A stretch of DNA of 64,000 nt from the NCBI GenBank assembly GCA_902786925.1, contig CADAEK010000018.1:1-64000 (forward strand). Reading direction: 5' to 3'. Shown piece by piece: positions 40,882 to 49,918 of the stretch; within the stretch, counting starts at the first letter, position 1; every line of letters begins with the position of its first letter. The position numbers and the translations under genes are program-made. A model generated the notes under the pieces. That model had not been told where the DNA came from. It saw only the letters and a list, made by a program, of their open reading frames with translations, and searched no databases. This DNA comes from an uncultured Bacteroidales bacterium. GTDB taxonomy: Bacteria > Bacteroidota > Bacteroidia > Bacteroidales > Bacteroidaceae.

Positions 40882-41525
40882 TGGACAAGATACAGTTAAT
40901 AGATACCCTTCCCAATGTGTTTGTCAATCGTGAGAATATCGTGAGTGGCATCTGGAATCAGAAGGTGACGTTTGAGAGAGAAAAACTATATTTGGTCGAG
41001 GCCAATTCGGGCACGGGAAAATCGTCCTTGTGCAGTTTCATATATGGATATCGTCACGACTATCAGGGACAGATTCTGTTTGATGGGGAAGACATCAGTA
41101 AGTATTCTGTAGCTAAGTGGACTGATATCCGTCAACACCATTTCTCTTTGTTGTGGCAGGAACTGCGTATGTTCCCCGAACTGACAGCGTGGGAAAATGT
41201 GGAAATCAAGAACAAGCTGACGAATCATCAGTCGAAAGAGCAGATATTAGAATGGTTCGAGATGCTGGGCATCACCGACAAACTGAACGCGAAGATGGGA
41301 CGAATGTCCTTCGGACAGCAGCAACGTGTGGCCCTCATTCGTGCGTTGTGTCAGCCTTTTGACTTCCTTTTTGTGGATGAACCCATCAGTCACCTTGACG
41401 ATACTAATGCTGCCATTATGGGACAGATAATGACGACTGAAGCGAAGAAACAAGGTGCCGGAATCATAGCCACCAGTATCGGCAAGCACATAGAGTTGCC
41501 CTACGACCAGGTGTTTAACTTATAG
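40881..41525 (+). CDS. ABC transporter ATP-binding protein, divergent (LolD/MacB-like)
   Basis: A 214-residue ABC ATPase. Walker A ANSGTGKSS, Q-loop LLWQELRMF, signature MSFGQQQRV (in place of LSGGQ), Walker B FLFVDEPISHLD. The H-loop region reads GIIATSIGKHIEL, where a His normally follows the beta strand (VTHD-like), so the switch histidine seems to be missing. Weak similarity suggests the LolD/MacB class. It is coupled to the FtsX-type permease 10 bp downstream. Activity may be altered; this is inference. Confidence 0.85.
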   Translation: MDKIQLIDTLPNVFVNRENIVSGIWNQKVTFEREKLYLVEANSGTGKSSLCSFIYGYRHDYQGQILFDGEDISKYSVAKWTDIRQHHFSLLWQELRMFPELTAWENVEIKNKLTNHQSKEQILEWFEMLGITDKLNAKMGRMSFGQQQRVALIRALCQPFDFLFVDEPISHLDDTNAAIMGQIMTTEAKKQGAGIIATSIGKHIELPYDQVFNL

Positions 41526-41535
41526 GAGATTTGAG

Positions 41536-42735
41536 ATGAATTTAGTTTGGAAACTATTACGTCAGCATATTAGCATTCCGCAGTTCGTAGGCTTCTTCTT
41601 TGCGAACCTTGTGGGTGTAGTTATTATTTTGTTGGGAGTGCAGTTCTATAAAGACTATCAGGCCATTGACCAAGAGGATAGCTTTATGAAGGCTGATTAT
41701 ATGATTGTCAACAAAAAGATTGGAGCGTTGTCGGGATTGAGCGGTACGCAGCATACGTTCACCGCAGCAGATATAGCAGATCTCAAAGAGTCTGGCTTTG
41801 TGGAGAAGATAGGAGCGTTCACTCCCAGCTCGTTCAATGTGAAGGCTCGATTTGATGTAGAAGGCTTTGTGAGTTTCTCCACCGAGATGTTCTTTGAGAG
41901 TGTTCCTGACGAGTTTGTTGATGTGAAGAGCGAGGCATGGGCTTACCATAAAGGCAGCAATGAAATCCCCATCATCTTGCCGAAGAACTATCTAGACCTC
42001 TATAATTTCGGTTATGCTCAAGGGAAGGGACTACCAAAGCTCAGCGAAGGAATTCTGGGAGCGATGAAGCTGAAAATCATTATTGAAGGCAACGGGCAGA
42101 ATGATGAGTTTGAAGGTCGCATCGTAGGCTTCTCTTCGCGCTTGAACACAATTCTTGTCCCTGCGTCATTTATGCGGTGGGCCAATGGGCAGTACGCTTC
42201 TCAAGAAGGAGAGAAGGAGCCCACACGTCTCATTATGGAGGTTGCAAACCCGACAGATGAGCGCATCACGTCCTACTTGCAAGAGCACGACTATGAGACC
42301 GACGAGGAAAAGCTGGAGGCGTCGAAGACCACATTCGTGTTGCGTGTCATTGTCAGCATCGTGATGATAGTGGGTATTGTCATCAGCATCTTGTCTTTCT
42401 ATATCCTGATGCTCAGTGTCTTCTTGCTGGTGCAGAAGAATAGTTCAAAGCTCGAGAACCTCTTGCTCATTGGCTATTCGCCAGCACGAGTATCTTTCCC
42501 GTATCAGGCTCTGACTGTAGGCTTGAACGTGTTGGTGCTGATTCTTGCAGTCATCATCATGCTTGTGATTAGAAGCGTCTATCTTGATATGTTCGAGAAC
42601 TTCTTCCCCGACTTCGAGGCGCCTGGTGTCTTGTTGGCTTTGTGCGTTGGATTGGGCTTGCTTGTTCTTGTCAGCATCTTCAATGTCATAGCTGTATATA
42701 ATAAGGTCATGAGCATCTGGAACAGGAAAGAATAA
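41536..42735 (+). CDS. FtsX/MacB-like ABC transporter permease
   Basis: A 399-residue protein with the classical four-helix layout: TM1 (about 15-38), a periplasmic domain of about 230 residues, then three helices (about 275-305, 330-350 and 365-390). The C-terminal LVQKNSSKLENLLLIGYSPARVSFPYQ is a typical FtsX coupling-helix region. Together with the ATPase and the DUF4836 lipoprotein it likely forms a mechanotransmitting or lipoprotein-handling system rather than a classical importer. Confidence 0.82.
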   Translation: MNLVWKLLRQHISIPQFVGFFFANLVGVVIILLGVQFYKDYQAIDQEDSFMKADYMIVNKKIGALSGLSGTQHTFTAADIADLKESGFVEKIGAFTPSSFNVKARFDVEGFVSFSTEMFFESVPDEFVDVKSEAWAYHKGSNEIPIILPKNYLDLYNFGYAQGKGLPKLSEGILGAMKLKIIIEGNGQNDEFEGRIVGFSSRLNTILVPASFMRWANGQYASQEGEKEPTRLIMEVANPTDERITSYLQEHDYETDEEKLEASKTTFVLRVIVSIVMIVGIVISILSFYILMLSVFLLVQKNSSKLENLLLIGYSPARVSFPYQALTVGLNVLVLILAVIIMLVIRSVYLDMFENFFPDFEAPGVLLALCVGLGLLVLVSIFNVIAVYNKVMSIWNRKE

Positions 42736-42768
42736 AGCGTAGATACCTTGAAAGACAAGAGAGAACTT

Positions 42769-44307
42769 ATGGAAAGAATCACTCAATTATACAAGAAGCT
42801 GACAGGCGGAGAGCCTCAGAGCATTGTCCCATTAGCTGGAGCTGGCAGCAATCGTCGGTACTTTCGGGTAGTTGGCAAAGACTCGCTCCCAACTCTTATT
42901 GCAGTTATCGGCACCAACCAAGAGGAAAATGAAGCGTTTATAGATTTGGCAAAGCGTTTCAAAGAAGGCAACTTGCCGGTTCCTGCTGTGTATGCAGTAT
43001 CTGAAGACAGAATGGTCTATTTGCAGGAAGATTGTGGGGACCAGTCTCTCTATGCGTTAATGAACGAGCATCGTCAGGCTGATGGGACGTTAGATGAGGT
43101 TGCGTTGGATGCCTTAAAGGCCACCATTCGTGAGTTGCCCCGTTTCCAGTTCCTGCCCGTTGTCAGCCAGACTGCAAGCGAGTTCTTTGCAAAATGCTTC
43201 CCTCAGCAGGAGATGGACAGAACAAGCGTCATGTTCGACCTCAACTATTTCAAATACTGCTTCCTCAAGTTGAAGGGTGTAGAGTTCAACGAGTTCAAAT
43301 TGCAGCAGGATTTTGAACTTCTTGCTGATGACCTTTTGATGGAGCGTGATGAAACATTCCTTTATCGTGACTTCCAATCGCGCAATGTGATGCTGAAAGA
43401 AGGGAAACCCTACTTTATCGACTTTCAAGGGGGACGTCGCGGACCTATCTATTATGATGTCGCATCATTCCTTTGGCAGTCTTCAGCCAAGTTTACAGAC
43501 GAAGTTCGCGACCAGCTCATAGCCGAATACCTTCATGCGCTGAATGACCAACTTTCCGTCTTTCAGGGTCAGGCGCCAATAGAAAGCACTCTCTTCAAAC
43601 GTCGTCTTCACCTCTTTGTTCTTTTCCGTATTCTGCAAGTACTTGGCGCATACGGCTATCGGGGACTCTGGGAGAAGAAAGCATACTTTGCCAACAGCAT
43701 TCCGCTTGCTATCAGCAATCTGCAAAAAGAAGTCTCACTGGGCACTTGCGACCGCTATCCTTATTTGAGAAACGTAGCACAAATGCTCATTGCCCCTAAT
43801 GCCGAAGAAGAAAAGAGTAGGGAACAGGACGAGGCAAAGGAGGCAAAAGTAGCAGCCTATCTGAAGAACGATGCAACATATCTCAAGCAAGGTGAGAAGA
43901 GTCCTCTTGTTGTCAACGTCTATTCTTTCTCCTTCAAGAAGGGAATCCCGGCTGATGAGAGCGGAAACGGAGGAGGCTATGTGTTCGACTGCCGCAGTAC
44001 CCACAATCCGGGACGATATGAAGAATACAAGCCTCTTACGGGGTTAGATCAGCCCGTTATCGACTTCCTCGAGGCAGACGGTGAAATCATCACGTTCCTC
44101 GACAGTATCTACAAGCTGGTCGATTTCCATGTGGCACGTTTCCTTGAGCGTGGGTTCACACATCTGCAAATCAGCTGCGGCTGCACAGGCGGGCGTCATC
44201 GTTCCGTCTATAGTGCTCAGCACGTAGCCGAGCATATTCATGAGAAGTTTGGAGTAGAGGTGCACATCTGTCACCGTGAACAAAACATCACACAAGTATT
44301 GAAATGA
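42769..44307 (+). CDS. AmgK-like sugar kinase fused to RapZ C-terminal domain
   Basis: A 512-residue fusion. Residues about 10-345 are an aminoglycoside-phosphotransferase fold like AmgK (anomeric MurNAc/GlcNAc kinase): nucleotide loop PLAGAGSNRRYFRV (21-34), catalytic loop YRDFQSRNVM (D201, N206) and metal site IDFQGG (D218). A charged linker (about 345-378) leads to a RapZ C-terminal domain (about 379-505: VYSFSFKKGIP, VFDCRSTHNPGRY, LTGLDQPV, CGCTGGRHRSVY), which in E. coli RapZ binds glucosamine-6-phosphate and RNA. The gene overlaps MurU by 4 bp, as in AmgK-MurU peptidoglycan-recycling pairs. ATG at 42769 is preferred over a TTG 21 bp upstream. The sensing role of the C-terminal domain here is inferred. 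Confidence 0.8.
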   Translation: MERITQLYKKLTGGEPQSIVPLAGAGSNRRYFRVVGKDSLPTLIAVIGTNQEENEAFIDLAKRFKEGNLPVPAVYAVSEDRMVYLQEDCGDQSLYALMNEHRQADGTLDEVALDALKATIRELPRFQFLPVVSQTASEFFAKCFPQQEMDRTSVMFDLNYFKYCFLKLKGVEFNEFKLQQDFELLADDLLMERDETFLYRDFQSRNVMLKEGKPYFIDFQGGRRGPIYYDVASFLWQSSAKFTDEVRDQLIAEYLHALNDQLSVFQGQAPIESTLFKRRLHLFVLFRILQVLGAYGYRGLWEKKAYFANSIPLAISNLQKEVSLGTCDRYPYLRNVAQMLIAPNAEEEKSREQDEAKEAKVAAYLKNDATYLKQGEKSPLVVNVYSFSFKKGIPADESGNGGGYVFDCRSTHNPGRYEEYKPLTGLDQPVIDFLEADGEIITFLDSIYKLVDFHVARFLERGFTHLQISCGCTGGRHRSVYSAQHVAEHIHEKFGVEVHICHREQNITQVLK

Positions 44308-45032
44308 ATGCACTCATTTTTGCAGCGGGTCTTGGAACTCGTCTAAAACCGCTCACAGACACGATGCCTAAGGCGATGGTTCCTGTCAACGGCAAACCTT
44401 TGGTTCAGATTCTGATAGAGAAACTGAAAGCGATAGGTGTAACGGAGATTGTTATCAATGTTCACCACTTTGCCCAGCAAATAATAGACTTTGTAGAGGC
44501 CAACGAACATTTTGGCATTAATATTAAGTTCAGCGACGAGACAGATATGCTTCTCGAAACGGGCGGAGGGCTCAAGAAGGCAGCTCGTCTTTTCTCCAAC
44601 GACAAGCCCATTCTTGTTCACAATGTCGATATTCTGTCTAATGCCGACCTCCCTTCGCTTTACGATGAAGCTCTCACCACGGGCACTACAACCCTTCTGG
44701 TCTCTCAGCGCCAGACTCAGCGTTATCTCCTGTTCGATGAGACGAATCGCCTTGTCGGGTGGACCAATATCGCTACAGGAGAAGTCAAGTCGCCTTATGC
44801 TGATGTGATGAGCCGTTCGGTTCAGAAGTTTGCCTTCTCCGGCATTCAGGTCTTTCATCCTTCGCTTCTTCCTCTGATGGACACTTGGCAAGGCAAGTTC
44901 TCCATCATCGACTTCTATCTCTCTATTTGCGACAAGGTGTCTATCAAGTGTCACCCTGATGCTCAACTTCAGCTGCTGGATGTAGGCAAGCTGGACTCTA
45001 TCGCTAAGGCTGAAGCGTTTTTGAATCTTTAG
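44304..45032 (+). CDS. murU: MurU-like nucleotidyltransferase (MurNAc-1-P uridylyltransferase)
   Basis: A 242-residue NTP_transferase protein. The signature FAAGLGTRLKPLTDTMPKAMVPVNGKPL (about 6-33), VHNVDILSNADL with the metal Asp, and FSIIDFYLSI fit sugar-1-phosphate uridylyltransferases. In Pseudomonas MurU follows AmgK and makes UDP-MurNAc, bypassing MurA/MurB. The overlap with the kinase fusion supports the same pathway here. Last gene of the map-murU run; a bidirectional terminator follows. Confidence 0.82.
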   Translation: MNALIFAAGLGTRLKPLTDTMPKAMVPVNGKPLVQILIEKLKAIGVTEIVINVHHFAQQIIDFVEANEHFGINIKFSDETDMLLETGGGLKKAARLFSNDKPILVHNVDILSNADLPSLYDEALTTGTTTLLVSQRQTQRYLLFDETNRLVGWTNIATGEVKSPYADVMSRSVQKFAFSGIQVFHPSLLPLMDTWQGKFSIIDFYLSICDKVSIKCHPDAQLQLLDVGKLDSIAKAEAFLNL

Positions 45033-45100
45033 GGAATAAGACCTGCTCTTTTGTACGGTCCGTTTCCTCTGAGGTTCAGTTACCAATAGATACATTCAAA

Positions 45101-45146
45101 AAAAGCACCCGTAGGGCTCACGAGAACCTTACGGGTGCTTCTTTTA
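45101..45146. terminator. Bidirectional terminator between murU and the STAS gene
   Basis: AAGCACCCGTA(A)GG arms around a 14-nt centre, with an A run on the left and CTTTTA on the right; the two genes converge on it. Confidence 0.88.
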
Positions 45147-45164
45147 GATAAAGGGGAAGTGTTC

Positions 45165-45467
45165 TTATTTGAACTCGAACAAGTTGATGAAACCAGTCAT
45201 TGTGAACACCTGGCGCAAATCGTTGTTCAATCCCTTAATGTAAACGTGCTTTTCAAGAGGCTTGGCGCTTTTCAGGATGCTGAGGAAGATGCGCAAGCCG
45301 CTGGATGAGATATAATCCAACTTGGTGCAGTCAAGGATGATGTCGCTCTTGATGTCATCGATGATGGGCTGCACATCTTGCTGCACTTGTGAGGAAGCCG
45401 ATGTGTCAAGACGTCCTTCGAAATAGATCACTTGATAGTTGTTCTCTTCTTGAATTGTTGTTTTCAT
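45165..45467 (-). CDS. STAS-domain anti-anti-sigma factor (SpoIIAA/RsbV-like)
   Basis: A 100-residue single-domain STAS protein. Core: YQVIYFEGRLDTSASSQVQ, DIILDCTKLDYISSSGLRIFLS with the phosphorylatable serine at S56 (before G57), and VFTMTGFINLFEF at the end. Proteins of this type are phosphorylated by an RsbW-like kinase and dephosphorylated by a SpoIIE-like phosphatase, both of which are encoded in one polypeptide at 47380-49758. Start MKTTIQ at 45467 fits the fold; a longer frame overlaps the transporter gene. Confidence 0.88.
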   Translation of the reverse strand: MKTTIQEENNYQVIYFEGRLDTSASSQVQQDVQPIIDDIKSDIILDCTKLDYISSSGLRIFLSILKSAKPLEKHVYIKGLNNDLRQVFTMTGFINLFEFK

Positions 45468-45570
45468 GTGTAAATGGTTTTGATATTTAATAAATGAATG
45501 TTTGATATGTGTTGCGTGAGGCGTTTCCGGCTGTTGTGCTTTTAGCCTGTAGGCCTCTGCTGCAGTTGCG

Positions 45571-47355
45571 TTATAGTGAATAAAGGAGATTGACGATGAC
45601 GAGGTTGACGGCAAGGATGATGAAATTCATCGGGATGCCAATCTTCAGGAAGTCCGCAAAGCGGTAGCCGCCAGGACCGTAGACGAGCATGTGGGTGGGT
45701 GAGCCGATGGGGGTTGCAAAGCTGCAAGAGACTGCTATCATCAGCGAGATGATGAATGGCAGGGGACTCACGTCCAACGTGGTGGCAGCCTGATAGACGA
45801 TGGGGTAGAAGATGGCTCCGGCGGCCGTGTTCGAGATGAACTCGGTGAGGAAGGTTGCCGCAAAGCACATCACGGTCATAATCAGCAGCGGGTTGTTTCC
45901 GCAGACGGACATCATGCTGTTGGCCATTACTTCGGCAATGCCGGTCTTCTGGATGGCGGTGCCGATGACCACGCTGCCTGAATAAATCATCAGGATGTTC
46001 CAGTCGATAGACTTCATCACTTGTGTCGGTGTGCAGCATCGGAACACCAGCATGGCGATAGCCGCGAGGATAGCGCTGTTGAGCATAGGCATCACTTCGA
46101 GACTGGACAACACAATCATCGCCACCATGATGAGGCTGGAGAGGAGTGTCTTTGCGCCGATGTTGGGGATGATGGACGATGAGTCGAAGAACTGCAGTCC
46201 GTTCAAGATGTCGGTAGGCTTGCTTTTAGGGGCGCACTCGATGAGCAGGGAGTCGCCCACGCGGAGCTCAATGTCTCGAGGGCTCTCGCTGATGCGTTCT
46301 CCTTGACGCGCCACCGCCACAAGGGTGAAATGGTGGTCGTGCTCGATAGTTGTGTCGGAGATTCGTTTTCCGGCCAGTTCGCAGCCCTGCATGATGTAGG
46401 CTGTGCGCAGTTTGCGTTTCTTGTCCAGTTCGTTGGCGGAGAACACGGGGTGATCGGCATTGACCAGCCCGTGGCTTTTGTGCAGCAGGAGTATTTCTTC
46501 GACGTGCCCAGCAAACACCAGCCGGTCTTCGCCCATTAGGAACTCGTCTGCAGGTACAGGCGATATCACCTCACGGTCGAAGCGCACAATTTCGATGAGC
46601 CGTCCGCCTTGCACCGTGTTCAGCCCAGCTTCTTCCACTGTTTTTCCTATGAGGGGGCAGTCGGCCGGCACCAGCATCTCTACGGTGTATTCAGTTGTTT
46701 GCTCAAACGATTCGTCGGAGCTGCGATTGTCGGGCAGCAGCTTGCGCAAGGCCAGTACCGACAGGACGCCCGTCAGCAGGCAGATGATGCCAGGAATTGT
46801 GGTGACGAAGATGTTCAGATGGTCTCCGGTGTCGGCCGCATAAAGTCCTGAGATGATGAGGTTGGGAGGTGTGCCGATGAGTGTGCAGATGCCTCCCAGT
46901 CCCGAGGCATAGCTCAGGGGGATGAGCAGTTTGGAAGGGGCGATGTTCAGCTTCTTTCCCCACATTTTCACAACTCCCACAAAGAGGGCCACTACCGTCA
47001 CGTTGCTGAGCAGGGAGCTGAGTCCTGCTACGGGCAGCATGAGCCGAACAATGGCGTTTGAGTAGTTTTTGGGAGTTCCCAGCAAGTGGCGCATAATCCA
47101 TTCCAGCACGCCTGTATGCACCAGTCCGGCCAATACGGCAAATAGCACGCCGACCAGCACTACGGAGCTTGCTGAAAATCCGCCAAGGGCTTCTTTCACG
47201 TCCAGCACGCCTGTGAGCAGCAGTACGGCGATGACGCCTAAGAAAGCGATGTCTTCGCGCAGTTTTGTGAATATGAGTGTCAGGAACATTGACAATACAG
47301 TCACGATGGTGACCCATGCTCCAAGATTTAATCCACAAAAAAGCAAATCTTCCAT
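45571..47355 (-). CDS. SLC13/DASS-family anion transporter with two TrkA-C domains
   Basis: A 594-residue inner-membrane protein with about 11-12 TM helices. The two SLC13 signature regions are LSNVTVVALFVGVV ... GTPPNLIISGLY (about 118-172) and ISNTAAGAIFYPIVY ... TPIGSPTHMLVYGPGGY (about 505-570). Between the halves sit two TrkA-C (RCK_C) regulatory domains (about 220-300 and 310-390). Relatives carry sulfate, dicarboxylates or phosphate with sodium. It lies between the SpoIIE-kinase gene (24 bp) and the STAS gene (103 bp), all in one direction. Confidence 0.88.
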   Translation of the reverse strand: MEDLLFCGLNLGAWVTIVTVLSMFLTLIFTKLREDIAFLGVIAVLLLTGVLDVKEALGGFSASSVVLVGVLFAVLAGLVHTGVLEWIMRHLLGTPKNYSNAIVRLMLPVAGLSSLLSNVTVVALFVGVVKMWGKKLNIAPSKLLIPLSYASGLGGICTLIGTPPNLIISGLYAADTGDHLNIFVTTIPGIICLLTGVLSVLALRKLLPDNRSSDESFEQTTEYTVEMLVPADCPLIGKTVEEAGLNTVQGGRLIEIVRFDREVISPVPADEFLMGEDRLVFAGHVEEILLLHKSHGLVNADHPVFSANELDKKRKLRTAYIMQGCELAGKRISDTTIEHDHHFTLVAVARQGERISESPRDIELRVGDSLLIECAPKSKPTDILNGLQFFDSSSIIPNIGAKTLLSSLIMVAMIVLSSLEVMPMLNSAILAAIAMLVFRCCTPTQVMKSIDWNILMIYSGSVVIGTAIQKTGIAEVMANSMMSVCGNNPLLIMTVMCFAATFLTEFISNTAAGAIFYPIVYQAATTLDVSPLPFIISLMIAVSCSFATPIGSPTHMLVYGPGGYRFADFLKIGIPMNFIILAVNLVIVNLLYSL

Positions 47356-47379
47356 GATTGTACCAGATGTATTAGGTCT

Positions 47380-49758
47380 TTAAATCGGCTGTCCTTCTTT
47401 CTTTCCAAGCTTCTTGCGCAGCGTTAGCACGTTCAAGTTATCCTTGCGTTCGTAGTTGATGCTGTCCATGAGCTGTGTGATGAGGTGGATGCCCAGTCCG
47501 CCAATGGGGCGTTCCTCGGCAGAGAGGGAAGTGTCCACTTCGTTTCGTATAGTGGGGTCGAACGGCATCCCGCTGTCTTCGATGATGAACTTGAGACGCT
47601 TGTCGTTGGCTGCGGCCATGATGTGGATGTCGCCCGGTGTGCCTTTGGGGTAGGCGTAGTTCATCACGTTCACGACAGCTTCTTCTAATGCCAAGTTCAT
47701 CTGCATGGTGGTGCCCATGTCGAAGTCTACAGCCTCGCACACCTCGTCCACGTAGGTGTTGAGCAGAGGGATTTGGTCGACGTCGTTTTTGAGCGTGATG
47801 TCCTTCTGGAAGAGCACATTCTGGTTGGGCTTCGTGTAGCAGATCGTGAGCATCGTCAGGTCGTCGCTTTGCTCGGCGTCGCCTGTGAATTCGTGCACCG
47901 CCTTTTCCATCTGCTCTGTGATGCCTTGCGAACCGGCGTCGACGGACAGAGCCTCAATCATGCGGTCGTCGCCGAACAAGTGGTGCTCCTTGTTTTCTGC
48001 TTCAGTCAAACCGTCGGTGTAGAGGAACAGGGTGGTTCCGGGCGTGATGCTGACCTCTTGCTGGGTAAACTTCCATCCGCCCATGACGCCGACTGGGATA
48101 TTGCTGTCACATGCTAGGAATGTCTTCTGCTTGGTGTCGCCCATCTCCGAGATGATCACTGGAGGGTTGTGTCCGGCATTGCAGTAGCGCAGTCTTCCTG
48201 TGGGAAGGTCGAGCACGCCGATGAAGAGGGTGACGAACATTTCCTGCGGGTTGTCTTCCGACATGCGGTCATTAATCTGCGAGATGATGCGGTAGGGGTG
48301 TGGCTCGTGCATCGAAAGGGTGCGGAAGAGGGAGCGCGCCACAGCCATCACCAGCGAGGCAGGAATGCCTTTGCCCGACACGTCGCCGATGCAGAAGAAG
48401 AGTTTCTCGTCGCGGATGTAGAAGTCGTAGAGGTCGCCTCCCACCGCTTTTGCTGGTGTCTGCTGCCCGTATATGTCGATGTCGTCTCGGTCGGGGTAGG
48501 GAGGAAATATCTTCGGCAGCATAGCCTTCTGGATGTTGCTGGCAATTTGCAGTTCTCGCTCGATGCGTCCCTTCTGCTCGTTCACCAGTTTGAGCTCTTC
48601 CATCTGCAGGGTGATTGACTTCTGCATGGTGCGGAATGCCCCGTAGAGTTTCAGCATCTCGTCTTTCGTCTTGATTTTGGGCAGCTTGGCCTGCAGGTTG
48701 CCTTGTGCCACTTCGTTCACAGCAGCGGTGAAGATTTCCAAGGGGTGTGTGAGTCGGCTTACGGCTTTTCGAAGCGCGTATGATAACAGAATCAAAATCA
48801 GTATGATGATGATTGCCACAAAGAGTCCTGCTTTAAAGGCGTTGTGGAAGAATTCGCTAGCGCTGCAAGCAATAGCCATCGACCAGCCGGTGCGAGCCAC
48901 AGGCTTGTAGAAGATGAAGGCGTGACCGAGATGGGGCGAGAAGATGCGCTTCATGTCCGAGTGTCCTTCAATCATCTCGTGTCCTATCTGTTCCAAATCC
49001 TTGTTCTTGAGCTGGTCCGCCGCATCAAAGATGGTCTCGTTCAGCACGGTTCTCTTGACGGGGTGGGCCAGGATGGTGCCATCCTTGGAGAGCATGAAGC
49101 AGTAAGAGCGGTCGTGATATTTCAGCGAGAGCATTAAGTCAGAGAGCCAGTCGAGCGACACGTCGGCTGTCACAATGGCGAACACGCGTCCGGCTGCGTC
49201 CTGCAGAGGATAGCTGTAGGTAATCATGGCCATCTCGCCACCTCCTGTGTCGCGATAGGGCTCGCTCCATTGTCCCGTCTTCGACTGCAGAGGAATCATG
49301 TACCACTCTTTCGAGTGATAGTCGTAGTGGGCGTTTCCCAGCTGCTTGGACAGCATTTTGCCGCTTTCCATATAGCTGTAGGGCGAGAAGTAGCGTCCTT
49401 CGTCGGGGTAGTAGTAAGGCTCAAAGGCAATGGCGGAACCTACAATCTCGGGGTTGCTCTCCACAATCTCACGGGTGATTCGGTAGAACTCATCGTGGGA
49501 ATTGTCCAGATTCTTTTTGATTTCGTCCGTACGGTTCTTTACGGCCGTTTCCACTGTGAGGAACACGTTGTTGATGTGCTCTTCGGCATTATCCAGAGCG
49601 CTGGTGGCCAGCAGTGTTTCCTCGCGAAGAATGCTCTCGCGCGCAAAGTGGTTCGCTACTACGGCAGCGCCTAGCAGGATGATAGCGACCGTCAAAATTA
49701 CTGTAAGGCTAAGACGGGAAGCAAAAGATGTTGGTTGCCAAGATTCGTGTTTCATCAT
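47380..49758 (-). CDS. Membrane SpoIIE-type PP2C phosphatase fused to RsbW-type kinase (HATPase)
   Basis: A 792-residue signalling protein. TM1 about 17-37; extracytoplasmic dCache sensor about 40-305 (WYMIPLQSKTGQWSEPYRD, FAIVTADVSLDWL); TM2 about 311-330; HAMP about 331-390; coiled coil about 385-410; SpoIIE PP2C phosphatase about 435-640 (metal Asp in VGGDLYDFY and IGDVSGKG); C-terminal HATPase_c of the RsbW type about 660-785, with N-box LALEEAVVNVMNYAY, G1 IEDSGMPFDP and G2 GGLGIHL. Phosphatase and kinase of a partner-switching loop are thus in one chain. A consensus promoter lies 18 bp before the start. The STAS target is two genes downstream. Confidence 0.9.
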   Translation of the reverse strand: MMKHESWQPTSFASRLSLTVILTVAIILLGAAVVANHFARESILREETLLATSALDNAEEHINNVFLTVETAVKNRTDEIKKNLDNSHDEFYRITREIVESNPEIVGSAIAFEPYYYPDEGRYFSPYSYMESGKMLSKQLGNAHYDYHSKEWYMIPLQSKTGQWSEPYRDTGGGEMAMITYSYPLQDAAGRVFAIVTADVSLDWLSDLMLSLKYHDRSYCFMLSKDGTILAHPVKRTVLNETIFDAADQLKNKDLEQIGHEMIEGHSDMKRIFSPHLGHAFIFYKPVARTGWSMAIACSASEFFHNAFKAGLFVAIIIILILILLSYALRKAVSRLTHPLEIFTAAVNEVAQGNLQAKLPKIKTKDEMLKLYGAFRTMQKSITLQMEELKLVNEQKGRIERELQIASNIQKAMLPKIFPPYPDRDDIDIYGQQTPAKAVGGDLYDFYIRDEKLFFCIGDVSGKGIPASLVMAVARSLFRTLSMHEPHPYRIISQINDRMSEDNPQEMFVTLFIGVLDLPTGRLRYCNAGHNPPVIISEMGDTKQKTFLACDSNIPVGVMGGWKFTQQEVSITPGTTLFLYTDGLTEAENKEHHLFGDDRMIEALSVDAGSQGITEQMEKAVHEFTGDAEQSDDLTMLTICYTKPNQNVLFQKDITLKNDVDQIPLLNTYVDEVCEAVDFDMGTTMQMNLALEEAVVNVMNYAYPKGTPGDIHIMAAANDKRLKFIIEDSGMPFDPTIRNEVDTSLSAEERPIGGLGIHLITQLMDSINYERKDNLNVLTLRKKLGKKEGQPI

Positions 49759-49775
49759 AATTCATTAGGATACTA

Positions 49776-49783
49776 CAAAGGTA
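49776..49783 (-). promoter_or_regulatory. -7 element for the SpoIIE-kinase operon (TACCTTTG on minus strand)
   Basis: Consensus TAnnTTTG with a predicted leader of about 10 nt. Confidence 0.65.
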
Positions 49784-49897
49784 CGAAAAAAAAGGGTAAT
49801 AACAAAGAATATGGTAAGATTTCTCTTTTTTTGATGAAAAAGTATTACTATATGGAAAAAACTCGGTTCCTCTGCCTCCTAACTCCCAACTTTTCAC

Positions 49898-49905
49898 TAC
49901 CTTTG
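49898..49905 (+). promoter_or_regulatory. -7 element TACCTTTG for guaA
   Basis: Consensus element; the predicted guaA leader (about 145 nt) contains 7-bp repeat units and the 77-bp palindromic repeat. Confidence 0.6.
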
Positions 49906-49918
49906 CACATTCTAAGAA

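Noticed and set aside
42492-42768. Independent promoter for the AmgK/RapZ fusion
   Set aside because: TACCTTGA at about 42744 is only a partial match, and the 33-bp gap favours read-through from the permease gene.
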